From NCBI RefSeq assembly GCF_051020985.1, contig NC_135000.1:3224001-3288000 (forward strand): a DNA stretch of 64,000 bases, in the 5' to 3' direction. A program made the translations under genes and the position numbers. Source of the stretch: Nomia melanderi. Its lineage: Eukaryota; Arthropoda; Insecta; Hymenoptera; Halictidae. Below, one piece after another: positions 10,565 through 22,881 of this stretch; the first letter of the stretch is position 1; the number at the start of each line of letters is the position of its first letter. The notes under the pieces were generated by a model that had not been told where the DNA came from, did no database searches, and saw only the letters and a program-made list of their open reading frames with translations.

Positions 10565-11149
10565 GTGAGTGATCATTGTCGCGTCTGGTGTTCGTTGGTC
10601 ATCTGTGATCGACGAGACAGTCTCTCAGCCTCACAGACAGCTCGTCCAATCGTCAGGACAGTTTCTCATACCTGGATTGTCAACACACCAGTCTCCATAA
10701 GGTATTTATCCAACGTAGTCTGCGCGGCTGACAGACACATGACAGTCCTTACTTATCATTCGAAAGTTTCGGATCACGTGACCGTCGGAACTAATAGAAA
10801 TACTCAAGAGTACGTAATCATTACTGTTGTGTTCAAACGTTCACTCGGTTACCTGTGAACCTACCGATATTTCATGTGCATGTAAACACAATTGCATCAA
10901 TCTGTTTCGATTAGACACAAGTCCGCTGTTACTATGCAGAGCTATTGTGTCACACGTGTGGTATCGTTATTTTAAGAAACCCATCTATTCAGATTATAAC
11001 AAACATTTCTATGGGTTACGCAAAATCAGTATCTTATGAAATATAGGGACTCGAATAAAGAAGTGTAATTGTCAAAAGATACAAGTACCACTAAACTGGT
11101 ACTTCTAGATAGCTGGTTTAATGGACAACTTTTCTGCCAGGAAAATGTT

Positions 11150-14100
11150 GACACACTGAGGTCTGGCCATTGTTTGGCAGTTGTCGAGATTTTCGCATGT
11201 GATCACCCTTGTTCTCAAGAATCGAGACCTAGCAAAGCATATGCGCGATGGGTACACCGGTGACGGTTTTCCGAAACGGAACCGTTTCGTTCGCCGCTGG
11301 CTCGCGGCTCTCGCGTTACGTCCCTGGCCCCCGTCGGGTCGCGGCGGAGGGACGAACGACGACGTCGGGCCGGCCGAAGGAACGAGAGAAGGCACACCGG
11401 GTGTGCGTGCGAGGGCAGTGATCTTTCAGGGAGCGGCGACCTGACGTACACTATTAGGTTGTCCAAGTTCGCGCGTTTTCTCGTGACCGTAATACGTCGA
11501 TTATTTTCCCACTTTGAACAACTTTTAATTTGTCGCATATTCTTGACCTAGAGGTGAACCTACATACAGTGCTGGGAATACGTGTTCACCGGTAACAGCA
11601 ATACTCATAGTCACGGTACCTTAAGAATGGAGTGGTTTAACACTGGAACTACCAGATGGGTCAAAATTACCAATTCCTAAATTCTTCTGGTACAATTATT
11701 GACAAAAGAATAGATTCTTCTCTAAGAAATTTCGAAAGAAATTGTTTCAGTAATACGCAAACTAAGTTTTGAGTGATCGAAGTCTCGATGGATGCACTCT
11801 TGGGGTTTCTATAGAAAAATTTTGAAAAGTCAACTTGACTGCTCGGTAGTTCTAGCGTTAAATGGTACACGACTCAAGTAGTTGGAAAGTATTCGGTATA
11901 AGTATAAGAATATATAAAAGTATAACAAACTAATAATTACTACAGTGACATTAGCTGTATCTTCAAAAGCCAAATGAGTTATTCTTGCTCTTACCCGGGT
12001 TTGCTATTGCGTTCAATAGAAAATTCATTATCTTAATTCATTATTTGAAAGGTTATCAATGAATTTTCACATTAAAAAATATGGAACATTTTTCTATATG
12101 TAGCTTGGCCCTGGTTTTCGCGCGATCTTCGCGTTCCTACACGTGCTACCCGGCGACCAAAGCCGGTGCGCTCGGCAGACATTGCAGTGCGATCTATCAA
12201 CTTTTCCTACCCTATGGCGTCGTGCCGTGATGGGGCGGGGTCATTTCGGTTGCATCGGCGAGGACAGGAAATTTTTCCAGCGGTTCTTGGCCCAACCCCA
12301 CGGACACGCAGGGTGTTTCCCATATGAATGGCAGAAGCACGGTGCGTTGTGTGCAGCCGGGCAGGCTGCAGCCAACGCTGCAGTAGGCCTGTGGGCCAAG
12401 GTTCTCTCTCTCTCTCTCTCGCTCTCTCTTGCTCTCTTCTTTCTACCCGCCTCACTCTCTCTTTCTCTCACGCATTCTGTGCCTTTTCAGTTCCTCTTTG
12501 TCTTCGGTGTTCTCTTTATCCCCGCCACTTTCGCAGCCGGCGCATTTTCATCCTTTTGCCCCAGGACCCGAAGACAATGGACAGCCATCCAGCAGAAGTT
12601 AACACGTCCATCGGATTGTTTGAAGAGGATGGCAGACATTTGTCCGCGAATAGGACCGAAGATTAATACGAGGAGGTCGGTGATCACGGCAGCAGCGGCA
12701 CAGGCTCTTAGGCTCCCGCGTCCCTCACGGCGACGTGTTGGTCCAGCGATGTCGTTCCCAGCGGAGGAAACGAGATCGCTACCCTGTATATACATACATG
12801 CACGCTGTCGTATTCGGTTTTCAATTGTTTAGCCGAGTACGTCTTAATTCCCGGATGCAGATGCACCGGGACTTCCCCACCATGGGTTCCCATTAAGGTC
12901 CCTGGGACGGTAACAGGCGTGGCCCTTTCCCCGCGATACGGTTTTTCATCGGTGGCCCACCTGGCCTTCCATTGGCCGGGGCCTAAATAAGAATTTTCCC
13001 GACGTGGGCCGGCCCTTTCTCCTTCCGGTTCCCCCCGGAATGGTGCGTTTGTATACATACTGCACCCCTGTTCCCGGTATCGGAACGCCTAGCTGTCGCG
13101 CTCCTGACCATTCTCCGATCGACGAATCCGCGCGATGGGCACTTGGGTTACCCCCATAGCGTTGTTTGATAAGTCTTGTAGTAGATTATTTTTATCGCTA
13201 ATGCACAGCAGTAGAGAAGGCTTTTAAGAGAAACGGCGTTGCGCGAGAGAGGCAGGAAGTACAGCGAGACCTTACGGAGGGTGACTGTCGTATCTCGTTT
13301 CAATGATAAAACGAATTATCTCTTCTCTGCTCTACGCGTGCAACTGTGCAATTCACGGGATCAGTGGTGCATTTCACCGGCGGATTTCAGTGCGCGCAGG
13401 AGCAGTGAGCACAGACGGCCGTCGCCGCAGCTAGGTTGAGGTTGCCTGAGTTCGCTTCTCGTCGTCTCTCGGTCGTCTAGTCGGGCCAAGGTGCATGCAC
13501 GGGCTTGTGTTCTGTGGATGAACGTACGCGTGCGCGCGCTCGCGAGCGCAGGCGTTCGCATATACACACAACAAACACGAACGCTCGCCGCAGCCTGGCG
13601 ACTAGCAGAGCCAGCCCTCAAGGGGAAATTGACGGAACCGCGTGCATTCAACCGGTATTACTGCACCACGCGCATGTATTCGGTCTGCATGTACTATCGG
13701 GACGTAATGCGACGCGAGTTTTCAGATAGGATTACGCGGCGGTACGGAAAGAGAGGGAACACTTCAGGCCACCCTATGCCGGCCTAAGGTGCGGCAGCGT
13801 GGCGGTGATCGAACTCGAGTTTTCCGCAGAAATTATGGAAACCAAGAAGGTACCTAGAAACCAGTCCCTTCTAGACTCTGTGCCTCGCGCTAGCTGCGAA
13901 CGCCTGCGATCTACCAACGAAACGGTCAACGTCGTGCCCATGATAAAATTCTGTCCCTAGCAAAGCTGATCGCGGGGGCGTTAATTCCGCGCATGGTAAC
14001 GATGACAGTCAGCCTGAAAGATCCGAATCGAAACGCGATTCCCTTCTCCGTGGTATCCGACTACCGAATTATTTTCTTTGCTAACAGGGGGCACTGCCGA

Positions 14101-14760
14101 GGAACAAAGGGATCAGAACTCAGTGGTGAAATTTCGAAATCGCACCCCGTCCAGGAGAGATGTACTCAAGAGGTTGGAAACAGAGGCTTCGAGAAAGGGA
14201 GACGATGAGAATCAACCGAGAGGAGAGGAGCAGAAAGAGAGAGAGAGGGAAGTTCCTTTGCGTCCGCGGGGCTTCGGTGTCAACAGGTTTTATTTTTGCT
14301 CCGCGAAAAGGCCAAGGTCCTCTCCTGCCCCTACCGTGCATACCCGAGAGTCCCCTGCCCGCGCCTAGCCCGTTCCCCTCGCCGTGCGCTCTCCTCCATC
14401 TCCGTCGTGTCTGCGTCTTCCCGACAAGTGGGGAGACACCCGGGGGATGTTACGAAGAACCTTCTGGATTATACTTTGTATTTCGAAACAAGAGCCTCCT
14501 CGGATGCGGACGGTATACTCTGCGGCGTTGCCGCGTATTTAGTTGTAATTCGCGTCGCTGTCCACGCTCGCATCGTGTTCAGTCCGTCGGCCGCGTCTTG
14601 ACCAATGTCTTTTAACTTCCTGCCCTTGGCTCGCTGCACATGCACCTCCTTTATCGCGCTTGTGTGTCGCTAACCTTCTCGCGGCGATCCAGCCTAGGCC
14701 GTTTCCATGGCGACTAGATAGCGTGCCGAAGCTTATTGGGGAACGCGGAAGCACCGCGTC
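11150..14760. other. Cluster of GC-rich islands without a recognisable gene
   Basis: GC-rich blocks occur at about 11180-11540, 12110-13110, 13240-13800 and 14070-14760, separated by AT-rich DNA. They contain CT microsatellite (about 12404-12470), CpG-rich stretches and overlapping frames on several strands, none with homology I recognise or consistent codon character. Promoter or 5' exon clusters, or unmethylated islands, are the likely explanation. Confidence 0.4.
11637..11861. mobile_element. TTAA MITE, family A (copy 1)
   Basis: The 225-bp element begins TTAACACTGGAACTACC and ends GGTAGTTCTAGCGTTAA, which are inverted complements. TTAA at both edges matches piggyBac-type target duplication. 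The interior shares GGGTCAAAAT, TTCTTCT and GAAAAATTTTGAAAAGTC blocks with the other copies in the window. No coding capacity. Confidence 0.85.
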
Positions 14761-15944
14761 AAACTTAATGAATGGCGGATGACGAGCTGTAGGTGAATTT
14801 GGAACAGTTTCACGGCGAGAGTCGGGTGAAATTTAGGCGAGCGAAGATGTTGCAGTTAGGGTGTGTCTTGAACTGAGGCATTGGGCGACGAACGGTGTGC
14901 GTTTCGTTTTGGTAGCTTTTGCTCCATGGAGGATGTTATCAGTTGGTCTGTTTGTGGTTGTTAGGGTTGAATCATTCTACTTTCAATATTTATAGCTTTA
15001 AGTACGTACATTGCTCTTTTATAAAACAACTTTCATGTATCTAGGCATGGCATATTATAGGGACATCACACACGTATAGTACGTGAAAAGGAAGTGTATT
15101 TAGAAAAGTCCACATACAATTTTATTTAAGAGGATAAACTTTTTAACAATGATAAACAATTTTGAATACACTCTTATATAACACGCTTTAAGTATACTCA
15201 CAAGTATAAGCTTATGCTTTATACTATCAGGTAGCTACAACTATTTCTGTAAAGATCAAATCACGAGGATACCTTTTTAGCGTCGCGTTTTTGTGACCCT
15301 AAAAACCCCATTAATATGTATCAAACCATCTTTTACTCTATTATTCGTGGGCTCAAGTTTTTTCTAGGAAGCAATTAGCTAGCAAGTTAAGTTAAACGGA
15401 ACAAGACATTCACCCTCCGTAAGGTATCGCATGTACAGATATAACATGGCTATATGAATGGTACAATGAAAGAAGGATCTCTTGCAAGTTTACTTATGAA
15501 TATTTTGTATGAAAGCAATTTCCAGACTACAGCAAAAATGTTCTCAAAGGAATTAATTCATTGATCAAGATAAAGCAAGAGCGAACCGCATGTGATAAAT
15601 GATTCCCAAAACAAAAACTCCGCTGTTTCAAAAGCCAAGGATTAAAATATCTTGGACAACCGAATAAATCTTCTTTACCAGACCACTAAGAGGGTCGCAC
15701 TCGCCCCACAGAAGAAAAAGAGACAGAATCATGTGCCTCATAGTGTGTCAACGCGTCGCACGAAACATGCAGGGGCCGCCTGGCCCCCCGCGACATGCGG
15801 CCAGCCGCCGCTTGCATTCAAGATCTTCTCTTCAGTATTCTTTATTTAAATTCTTTTCTGTTTATAATCAAGGTATCCCCTGTTATTGATAATAATGCTA
15901 AAGTTGGGCAATAATCTGATAGTTGGAAGCGAATGCTTCAACCC

Positions 15945-16158
15945 TTAACACTAGAACTATCAAATGGATCAAATTAACCCATTCCTAAATTCTTCTTCTT
16001 CAATTATTAAGAAAATAACAGATGCTTCTCCGCGAAATTCCTACAGAAATTGATTTAGTAATACGCAAACTGAATCACGAGTCAATTGATGCATTTTTAA
16101 AGTTCCCGTAGAAAAATTTTGAAAAGTCAATTTCACTGCTCGGTCGTTCTACTGTTAA
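15945..16158. mobile_element. TTAA MITE, family A (copy 2)
   Basis: TTAACACTAGAACTATC starts the copy, and it ends with TTCTACTGTTAA. Internal sequence aligns with copy 1 over its length, including the 'GAAAAATTTTGAAAAGTCA' block before the right end. Confidence 0.85.
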
Positions 16159-16348
16159 GTGCTACACTCGGTTTGTCAGACTGGAAATGTTTATTTATCT
16201 AGACTTTCATTTGTGCATGACTTACAACGTTGAAACGCCATGTAATTATCGATTACACTATAATGTTCAATCATTGTACTTATGATTAATAATTTGTTTT
16301 AGCATTAATTTATAATTTGTCTGTAATCTGAGAGACCGACTATAGCAC

Positions 16349-16538
16349 TTAACACTAGAGCTATTAGCCAGATTAAATTGGCCCATTTCAGAATTCTTAT
16401 TTTGTAAGTGTTTAAATGATGATACTTTTGCTACAGATTGTAAGATAAATGTATTTGTACAGATACATGAATAAGAGACGCCTCTTTTAAAAATTGGAAA
16501 TAAGTCACCCCAACTGCTAGGTATAGTTCTAGTGTTAA
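16349..16538. mobile_element. TTAA MITE, family A (copy 3)
   Basis: A shorter, more diverged copy bounded by TTAACACTAGAGCTATT and TATAGTTCTAGTGTTAA, 190 bp after copy 2. It has a different middle. Confidence 0.75.
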
Positions 16539-16724
16539 GGGTTAACCCGATCTTCATCATTCACTCTCAGAATCCGTCCAGTATTCTTTCATTGTACCTT
16601 GTTTTCAACGAACAAAGACAAAACGAAATCGGATCAAAATTCATAGTGTAAACAAACGCATTATAAACTGTTGAGTAATATTTGATCGAACCGAGAGCGA
16701 ACAAAGAGCTGACGGATAGCGTGT

Positions 16725-16955
16725 ATCGAGTCTAACACTAATGCAGTTTCCAACGCGAGTAATAGCCCTAACACTGACGCAAGTCTCATGAAAACTAGGA
16801 GTCCATGCATTATAATACACTTCCACATACACAGGAGGCCTAACATTGATACAGGTTTCGTAAAACCTAGAAGTCTATGCATCACAATATGTTTTAATTT
16901 GTGTAAGAGGCCTAACATTGATGCACGTTTCACGAAACTTCATCGTCAGCAGAAG
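16725..16955. repeat. Diverged tandem repeat, unit about 70-75 bp
   Basis: The phrase 'CTAACAyTGATGCA' recurs near 16730, 16765, 16838 and 16912, followed by related 'TTTCryrAAAC', 'TAGrAGTC' and 'ATGCAT' segments. This produces a repetitive antisense frame (16661-16933) that is not a gene. Confidence 0.6.
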
Positions 16956-17095
16956 TGTCCAATATAAGAAGGGTCTATGTGTTATACTCATACCTTTGAT
17001 TAATTACGTGTAACCCTATTGGCAACTAAATTAGCGAACGACCTTATTAGGAATTAGGAAACAAGTCCAACAGAAAACTATGCGATAGATGACAA

Positions 17096-18640
17096 CTAAT
17101 CAGACCCGCATTCCTCAGCCTTCCCATCAACTGATCTAGCAGTACCGTTCTCGAGTGTGTGAACACTCTCTCGATTCAAGGGTGCACGGTCTTTACAATC
17201 GGGCCGAACGTTCATCGGGGAGCAACGTGTTCCGATAACTTCCTGACCCGTCTCCCGTCTCCTCCCGCCCTCTGCCAGGAACGGCAATGGCGACTGAATC
17301 CGATGCGGCCGGATCTTGCGGATCTGCCTTTCGGATCCGTCTGAATCTGCGTCTCGGCCCGGAGGAATTCTTTCCCCGACGAAAGAGAGCGTCGACGGTG
17401 TTCCAGAATCCGTGGCTCGTCGCGCCCTATTCAAGACCCCTTTCCCGCGGGGTTTCGTCGACGGGTTCGGGACCGGGGACCGGGGCAAGCGATAAATTTC
17501 GAAGAAAGAAGAGCCTCGGCGCAGCCGGAGGCTCCCGTGCGCGCAGACACCGTCGAAGGAAGATCGGCGCGGCTCGGCTCGAAACGATCGCCCCTCCGGC
17601 GGGGGTGTAGAGGGCAGAAACCGAGAGAGGACCCGCGGTAGAAGGGGTTCCGGGGAAGGGATGGTGGAGAAGAGTGAGAAAGAGAGAAACAGAAACGGTG
17701 GGGGGGGGGGGGGGGGGGAGAGAGAAAAAGAACGGCAGAAAACACGGCCGGAGAGATAGATAGGGGGGTACACGACAAAGAGGAGCGAGCTCCGGAGGGA
17801 AGACAATGTGCACCGGTGGACGAAGGGAGAAGGAGATGAACAGACGGTGGTGCAAGTATACGGAGAGAAAAAGAAGAGCGAGGCCGCGGGTCGGAAAGAG
17901 ATCGAGCAGTCTAGCTGTGTGTTTCGGAGGGAGAATTGAGTGAAGCATGGGTAGCGATGGGTTCGAGGCGTTCACGGTCGCCTTCGACCCGAGGAGTTCG
18001 CGCTTTCTACTTGGCAACCCCTTTGCGACCCGTGTTACGGGTTGCGCTGAGGCATCAAGCGAGTTTACTCGTTGGAAGAGAGCGATCGTCACGAAGAAGA
18101 TTGTTCTATTATACGAGGGTAACTTCGGGGGACTTACATTCCTTCCTTAGCGTCGCGCTCTAACAAGTTGCGCTCTTGAAATCTTCTTCGTATGGTCCCG
18201 CCTAGTAACTCTGTCTACGCGCTACGCTAAAGGGGGCAGCTTTCATAGCCACCATGTATCTTTTAACATCGATTCTCCGAAATTGACGTTCTGGGCAGAC
18301 AACAATTGTTGCCCATCACCTCAAAATCAGGCAAGCCGTGCCCATCGCTAGAGCTGCAGACTGTCTTCCCGGCGAGACGAAGAGAAGGGAACGGGGATGG
18401 AACATGGCGGACAAGGACGGACAGATAATCAAAGGAGCGAGCGCGAGGCAGGGCTGCGAGACGGACGGACAGCGGAGGGGAGGGCTCTGCCGGGAGGATT
18501 GGAGTGAGACGGCGGGAGGAGGGAGGGTAGGCCATTGGGGAGGGGGTGCGGCGGGGCGAGGAGGGAGAGGCAGAGTGCAGCGGCCTAGCCGCCTATACTC
18601 CGCGCGACTATAGGCGGTCCGGCTAGGCTAGAGTCCGCGT
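17096..18640. other. GC-rich island with purine-rich strand asymmetry
   Basis: The + strand of about 17600-17900 and 18360-18570 is dominated by GGAG/GAGA runs, with a 19-base G run at 17700-17718. Long antisense frames here (for example 17427-18092) are Pro/Ser/Leu low-complexity translations of the complementary pyrimidine tract. No recognisable protein. A promoter-proximal or 5' UTR region is likely. Confidence 0.4.
17700..17718 (+). repeat. Poly(G) run, 19 bases
   Basis: This uninterrupted G run in a purine-rich region could form quadruplex structure. Run length may be imprecise because homopolymers are error-prone. Confidence 0.9.
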
Positions 18641-19369
18641 ATAATGTATTCTCGAATATCGTGCACTCTCTCGTGATCAATATAAGCGGCGACGCAGGCC
18701 GGAGATGCACGAAGACCCACCTCCTCCTTCCTCGGCCCGCCTGGACGATGTTTTTTCTTGCGGAGTGCAATGCACGCTGGATCGCGAGAACTGCACTCGG
18801 TAACCCCCCCTCCTCTCCCTCTAGCCGTTTCTCTCTCTCACTCCACCGGCTCCTCTACCGTTCTCCCCTCCCTTCGCCAGCCCCTCCATCTTCCAGCTCG
18901 CTCTTTCACCCTCGATTATCCGTGACAGTGTCGAACAGCGGCGATCGAGAAGGGCGGGTGGGGGGATGGGGGAACCAATGCAGCGGGAAAGAATGAATAT
19001 TATTACGGGTTGCTGCACGCGAAATTGTTCGTTTGTTTTCCTTCGGTAGCGACTTCGTGTCTCGGGATCGAATCGTCCTTCGGATTTCGGGCTTGCGGGT
19101 GTCGTTGACGGATGTTCCGCGACGTTCGAGCGTTGGTTTTCGCACGGGCCATTGATTTTACGATTGCAACGCGCGGCTTTCGCGCGATTAGCTGGAACGG
19201 CCTCGCGGAAGGTCTGGAGCAATGATTGGTCTGGATTGAGATCAGACGTTTAGCTAACTGTGAAAACAAGACTTAGTATGATCTTAGTATGAATCGATGT
19301 TTGAGCCAAGTGGTTGGCAGCTTCAATATAGAATTGTGGAAAACAGTAAACTACCAGATGTTATAAAGA

Positions 19370-19605
19370 AAATGAATTCTTCTCTTAAACTCGAACACCT
19401 TGAAAGTTAAAACTTTAAGTCTTCAAAACTTCAAACGTCCTAGTTCCAAGCTTTAAGATGTTAATACAACAAGAGACGGTTCGAGTCTTCAAACATAAAA
19501 ACTCAAGCGTCAAAGACTTGAGCTTCCTCGGCTCAAGGTTCGTGCTCTTAAGGCCTCAGCCAGGGTTATAACTTCCGAGGCTCTAGGCTCAGGACTAATT
19601 TTTCC
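19370..19605. repeat. Degenerate 'CTTCAA/AAGCTT/GAGCTT' short-period repeat
   Basis: Motifs such as ACTTCAA, GAGTCTTCAA, AGACTTGAGC and GGCTCAAG recur every 10-25 bases in both orientations. The same vocabulary fills about 47400-48260, so the two tracts are related. No coding character. Confidence 0.6.
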
Positions 19606-19619
19606 AACACCATGCAACA

Positions 19620-20945
19620 CTCGGCCTCCGTGTGCTTATTGACTCCTGGGCCGCGGCGCTCGCTCGCAGCCAGCCCCTTGATCAACCTTTCGAGAGTAAT
19701 GAAGCCTATGACGACAAATATTTAACGTAGCCATGGCCTCTCCGGCGGAGACACGCTTTATGATCCTTCGCCTGCCGATATTCACGGCCGATTAGCCTCG
19801 CACGAGACACCTCGTGTGCACGCCGGCCATGGCCGGGTATCTTCGCGTGAGAGCATAAATCAACCAGGCCAGGCGTCGTCGTTCGCCGCTCCCCGGGATC
19901 AATATAATTCCCGACCGGCGATCCGCGTTTTTCGATTCCCGGTTTCGATCTGCGCCACGCTCCGAGATTTCCAGATCGGCCGCCGCCGCCGCCGCCGCCG
20001 CCGCCGCAAAATAAGGAGGCAAGGAGGCGAGCAGGGCGGAACGGGACAGAGAGCAGACTCCGGCGAAAGGAGATAAAGATTGGGGAGGCAGAGAAAGAAA
20101 ATTGGTGGTCGGGGCAGACCTGTGCGCGTTCCAGAAAACTGGCTGCCATGTCGGCCTTCACCGCCCCCACCACGCAACACGTTATATGCAGCCAGCCACG
20201 AGATATCGTCCGTTGCACTTTTCAAGCTCTCACGCGCAACGCTCGCCTGCGTGTGTGCAAGTGGTCGGATTCGCGCGCGCTCGCTCGCATGCACGCATCC
20301 ACCCGAGATCCTCGGAGAAGAGGAACTGGTCCTCGCGCGTTGCGGGGAATAAAATCGTCGACCGATATCCCGCCATTGCTCCGCGGCTAGGCTATCGTGT
20401 ACGCTGACCCTGCGGGCGGAATCGTAAATGGCGGCTAGTTCCATCGTGAACCGTGATCCATTCGTATCAACGGAACCTTGAACGGCCCATAATTTCTCGT
20501 TAAGCATCCACGAAGCTACTAATCCAGTATTCTTCGTAGATACAGAAAATCATGTTGAATATTGGGCAGGGTAGCGGGCGCTAGTATTTTCGCAGCACGT
20601 TGGCTGATTTTCTAAGACGACCTTAGATAAGACGGCCAGGGGGAAGAAGGTGCCGGTTAACGGGCTCTCTCCCACTCGTTGCAACGAGCCGGCAACGCCA
20701 TTGGAAGTGGCGATGCTGGTCGGAAAAAGGTGGAGGGGCGAGAGAGAGAGAGGGAGCAAGAGCGAGACTATAGAGGGGTCGACGATCCCCCACTGGTTAC
20801 GCCACTGGCAGTGAATTTCGCACCGGCAGAGCTGCGCGCGGAATAGAGACGGACCGAACGCGACGAACCATCGGCTGAACGGAGCAATAGAGAGGTAGAG
20901 AGAGAGCGAGAGAGAGACGGACGGGGTGCGACGCTGCGAGAGTCG
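19620..20945. other. GC-rich island with CCG microsatellite and GAGA tracts
   Basis: CpG-rich DNA with a CGC/CCG run at 19978-20007 and GAGAG tracts near 20738-20752 and 20888-20924. Frames on both strands are low complexity and unrecognised. It directly precedes an initiator-like motif and a donor site, so a promoter function is likely. Confidence 0.4.
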
Positions 20946-20954
20946 TGCATCAGT
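20888..20954 (+). promoter_or_regulatory. GAGA tract plus initiator (TCAGT) promoter candidate
   Basis: A GAGAGAGCGAGAGAGA tract (binding type of GAGA factor) lies 30-60 bp upstream of TCAGT at 20950-20954, the arthropod initiator consensus. A consensus donor GTAAGT follows at 21090. This arrangement would give a first exon of about 140 nt. Inferred from motifs only. Confidence 0.4.
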
Positions 20955-21089
20955 GTGCGTTACGACGATGCGCGAGGGCGAAAGAGAGACGAGAGGCGGC
21001 CATGTGCGCTCAGAGAGACAGTCCCGACTCTACACACGGCTCGGAACGGTTTCAGTTCGTTCTCCTTCGCGCCGAATTCGCGCTGGCGT
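20952..21089 (+). ncRNA. Candidate 5' non-coding exon
   Basis: The segment runs from the initiator-like TCAGT to GGCGTG|GTAAGT-type donor (GTAAGT begins 21090). It is CpG-rich and contains no convincing start codon context. It could be a leader exon of a downstream + strand transcript such as the let-7 primary RNA. Confidence 0.3.
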
Positions 21090-21099
21090 GTAAGTACGT

Positions 21100-22330
21100 T
21101 TACCCCGTCGATAGCTCCCTCTCCGCTCACCGTACACCCTCCCCTCCGCTCGGCCTCACCACCACCCCGTATCCCCGCCCGTGGCTCTCCCCCGGCGACT
21201 TTCCACCCCCGCGGAAAAGCAAATTCTCTCCGTGTCAGTGAACCCGGCCGTCTGACCCCGTCGTGTCGGTTTTTCCGCACGAGGTGCCTCGACCTCGTCC
21301 GGAAGTAAAATGAGAGCGGCTTTCTTCTCCCCCTCCCTCTCGCCGTTCTCCATTCTTCGACGTTTTCAGATCGACTGGCGGCGGTGGAGGAGGGGAGGAA
21401 AGCTTCTTCCTCGCTGATATGTCTCGTTTTTTCCATAGATGAGGGAACGCGGCTCGATTCTGCTAGCCTACCCTAGACGCCAGGTAGATATTCCGTGGAA
21501 CGTCCGGGGGATCTTGAGGTAAGAACACCTTGAGATCTAGGCGCGTCGGGGGAGGGGGTGGTACGGCGAAAACAGTGAACGATGTTCTTCTGTCCAGGTG
21601 GAACGACACAGCCTTCCGTCGCGTCCGTGGAAAGGTCGAGGGGCGAACGATGCGAGCACCGATACCGGCGGATCACGAGTGCACCCCGTCGATCATTGCC
21701 GCCGCGAAGGTGCAGGCTTCGGTTCCGGCGGTTTCGCTCGTTCCCTCGTTCCTCTCGTTCCTCCTGTCAGTGTTCCGCCGTCCCTGTCGTCGTTCGTTCG
21801 CTGGCCCGGCTGCGGCGTCCCACGGGCACGCAGTCTGTCGCTGTCATCGAGCAGGCTCGCTTCTCGGCCAGCGGACTCGCTCACTCCTCGCGGATTCCCT
21901 CCCACCCGCACGCCCCCCCCCCCCCCCCCCCTCCCCTTCCAGCACTTTGTATATCGGTCTCTGTCTACATTGTGCGTTGTTGCTCTCCTGGCGAAGGAGA
22001 GTCCGGTGTGTCCTAGCCTTCGGTTAGATTCACTTTTCTCTCCGGCACTGTAAGTATATCCCCCGTTCCCGGGAGCAGCGAGTAGCGTTTTGCCCATTCT
22101 CGTCTCACCGTGCGGGCTTATCGAGGAGAGAGTAGAGTGTGTTGTTCGGGCTCGAGCGCGCTCCAGCCGGTCGAGTTCTTTGCCCTTTCGAGAGCCCCGG
22201 CCTGCCCCTCGACCCACCTCCGATCCAATCGCTGCCCGCCCAAGCTCTCCTCCGCCACCTATCAATTCTCCGCTGCATTCTCCCCCGAAAAGAAACTGTT
22301 CCCTCTCTCTCCGTTCCCTCTCTTTCTCTC

Positions 22331-22377
<47 letters not shown>

Positions 22378-22881
22378 CTCTCTCTCTCAATCTCTCTCTC
22401 TCTCTCTCTCTTTATGTCCCTCTCTGCATACCTCCCTCGCCCCCGTGTCTTTCACTCTTGAGCAGGCTCATTTTTCTCAAGGCTATCCCGGAAAGCACAC
22501 CGGTGAATTTTCTGGTCCGTCGTCTGCCCTCTCGTGACGCGGGCTGTACGCGAGGATGCCCACGGGGAACTCCAGCCGAGTGACGCTCGCTCCAGCCAAG
22601 TGGCAGTGCTTGCCCGGATTCATTCGACTCAACACGGTTTTGATGCTGATGCCGCAGCCGCCGCTTCTGCTTCTGCTCTCTCCTCCCTTCGTTGCTGATG
22701 CTGCTCTGCTGCTGTGCATCGTGTGCCGCGATTTGTGATCGGGTGTGTGCAGTGCCGCGCCGTGTCTTCATAGTGTCCTGTGGCTTTCAGGAGCCCCGTG
22801 GATACGCTGTCCCCGGATACCTGGCTCGATTCACGATTTATCCGTCCCGGTGGCGACACACAGCACTTTAGCGTCCTCGCG
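21100..22881 (+). other. GC-rich island with two further consensus donors
   Basis: Donors GTAAGT begin at 22050 and 22882, preceded by pyrimidine-rich, CpG-rich sequence. It includes a 19-base C run (21913-21931) and a CT microsatellite (22312-22411). Three-frame openness across this block comes from low-complexity composition. The pattern suggests alternative first exons rather than protein coding. Confidence 0.4.
22312..22411. repeat. CT microsatellite
   Basis: A nearly pure TCTC run with a few AA and TT interruptions. Confidence 0.95.

Noticed and set aside
12143..12832. 229-codon + strand frame
   Set aside because: It includes a CT microsatellite (Leu-Ser run), has no recognised domain, and overlapping frames are equally open.
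17096..18092. Long antisense Pro/Ser/Leu-rich frames (236 and 221 codons)
   Set aside because: Low-complexity composition follows the GGAG/CTCC bias, several frames are open at once, and no motif is recognisable.
21530..22583. Overlapping + strand frames of 120-165 codons
   Set aside because: All three frames are open because of CpG/CT-rich composition; CT-repeat Ser-Leu tails; donor sites suggest non-coding leader exons instead.
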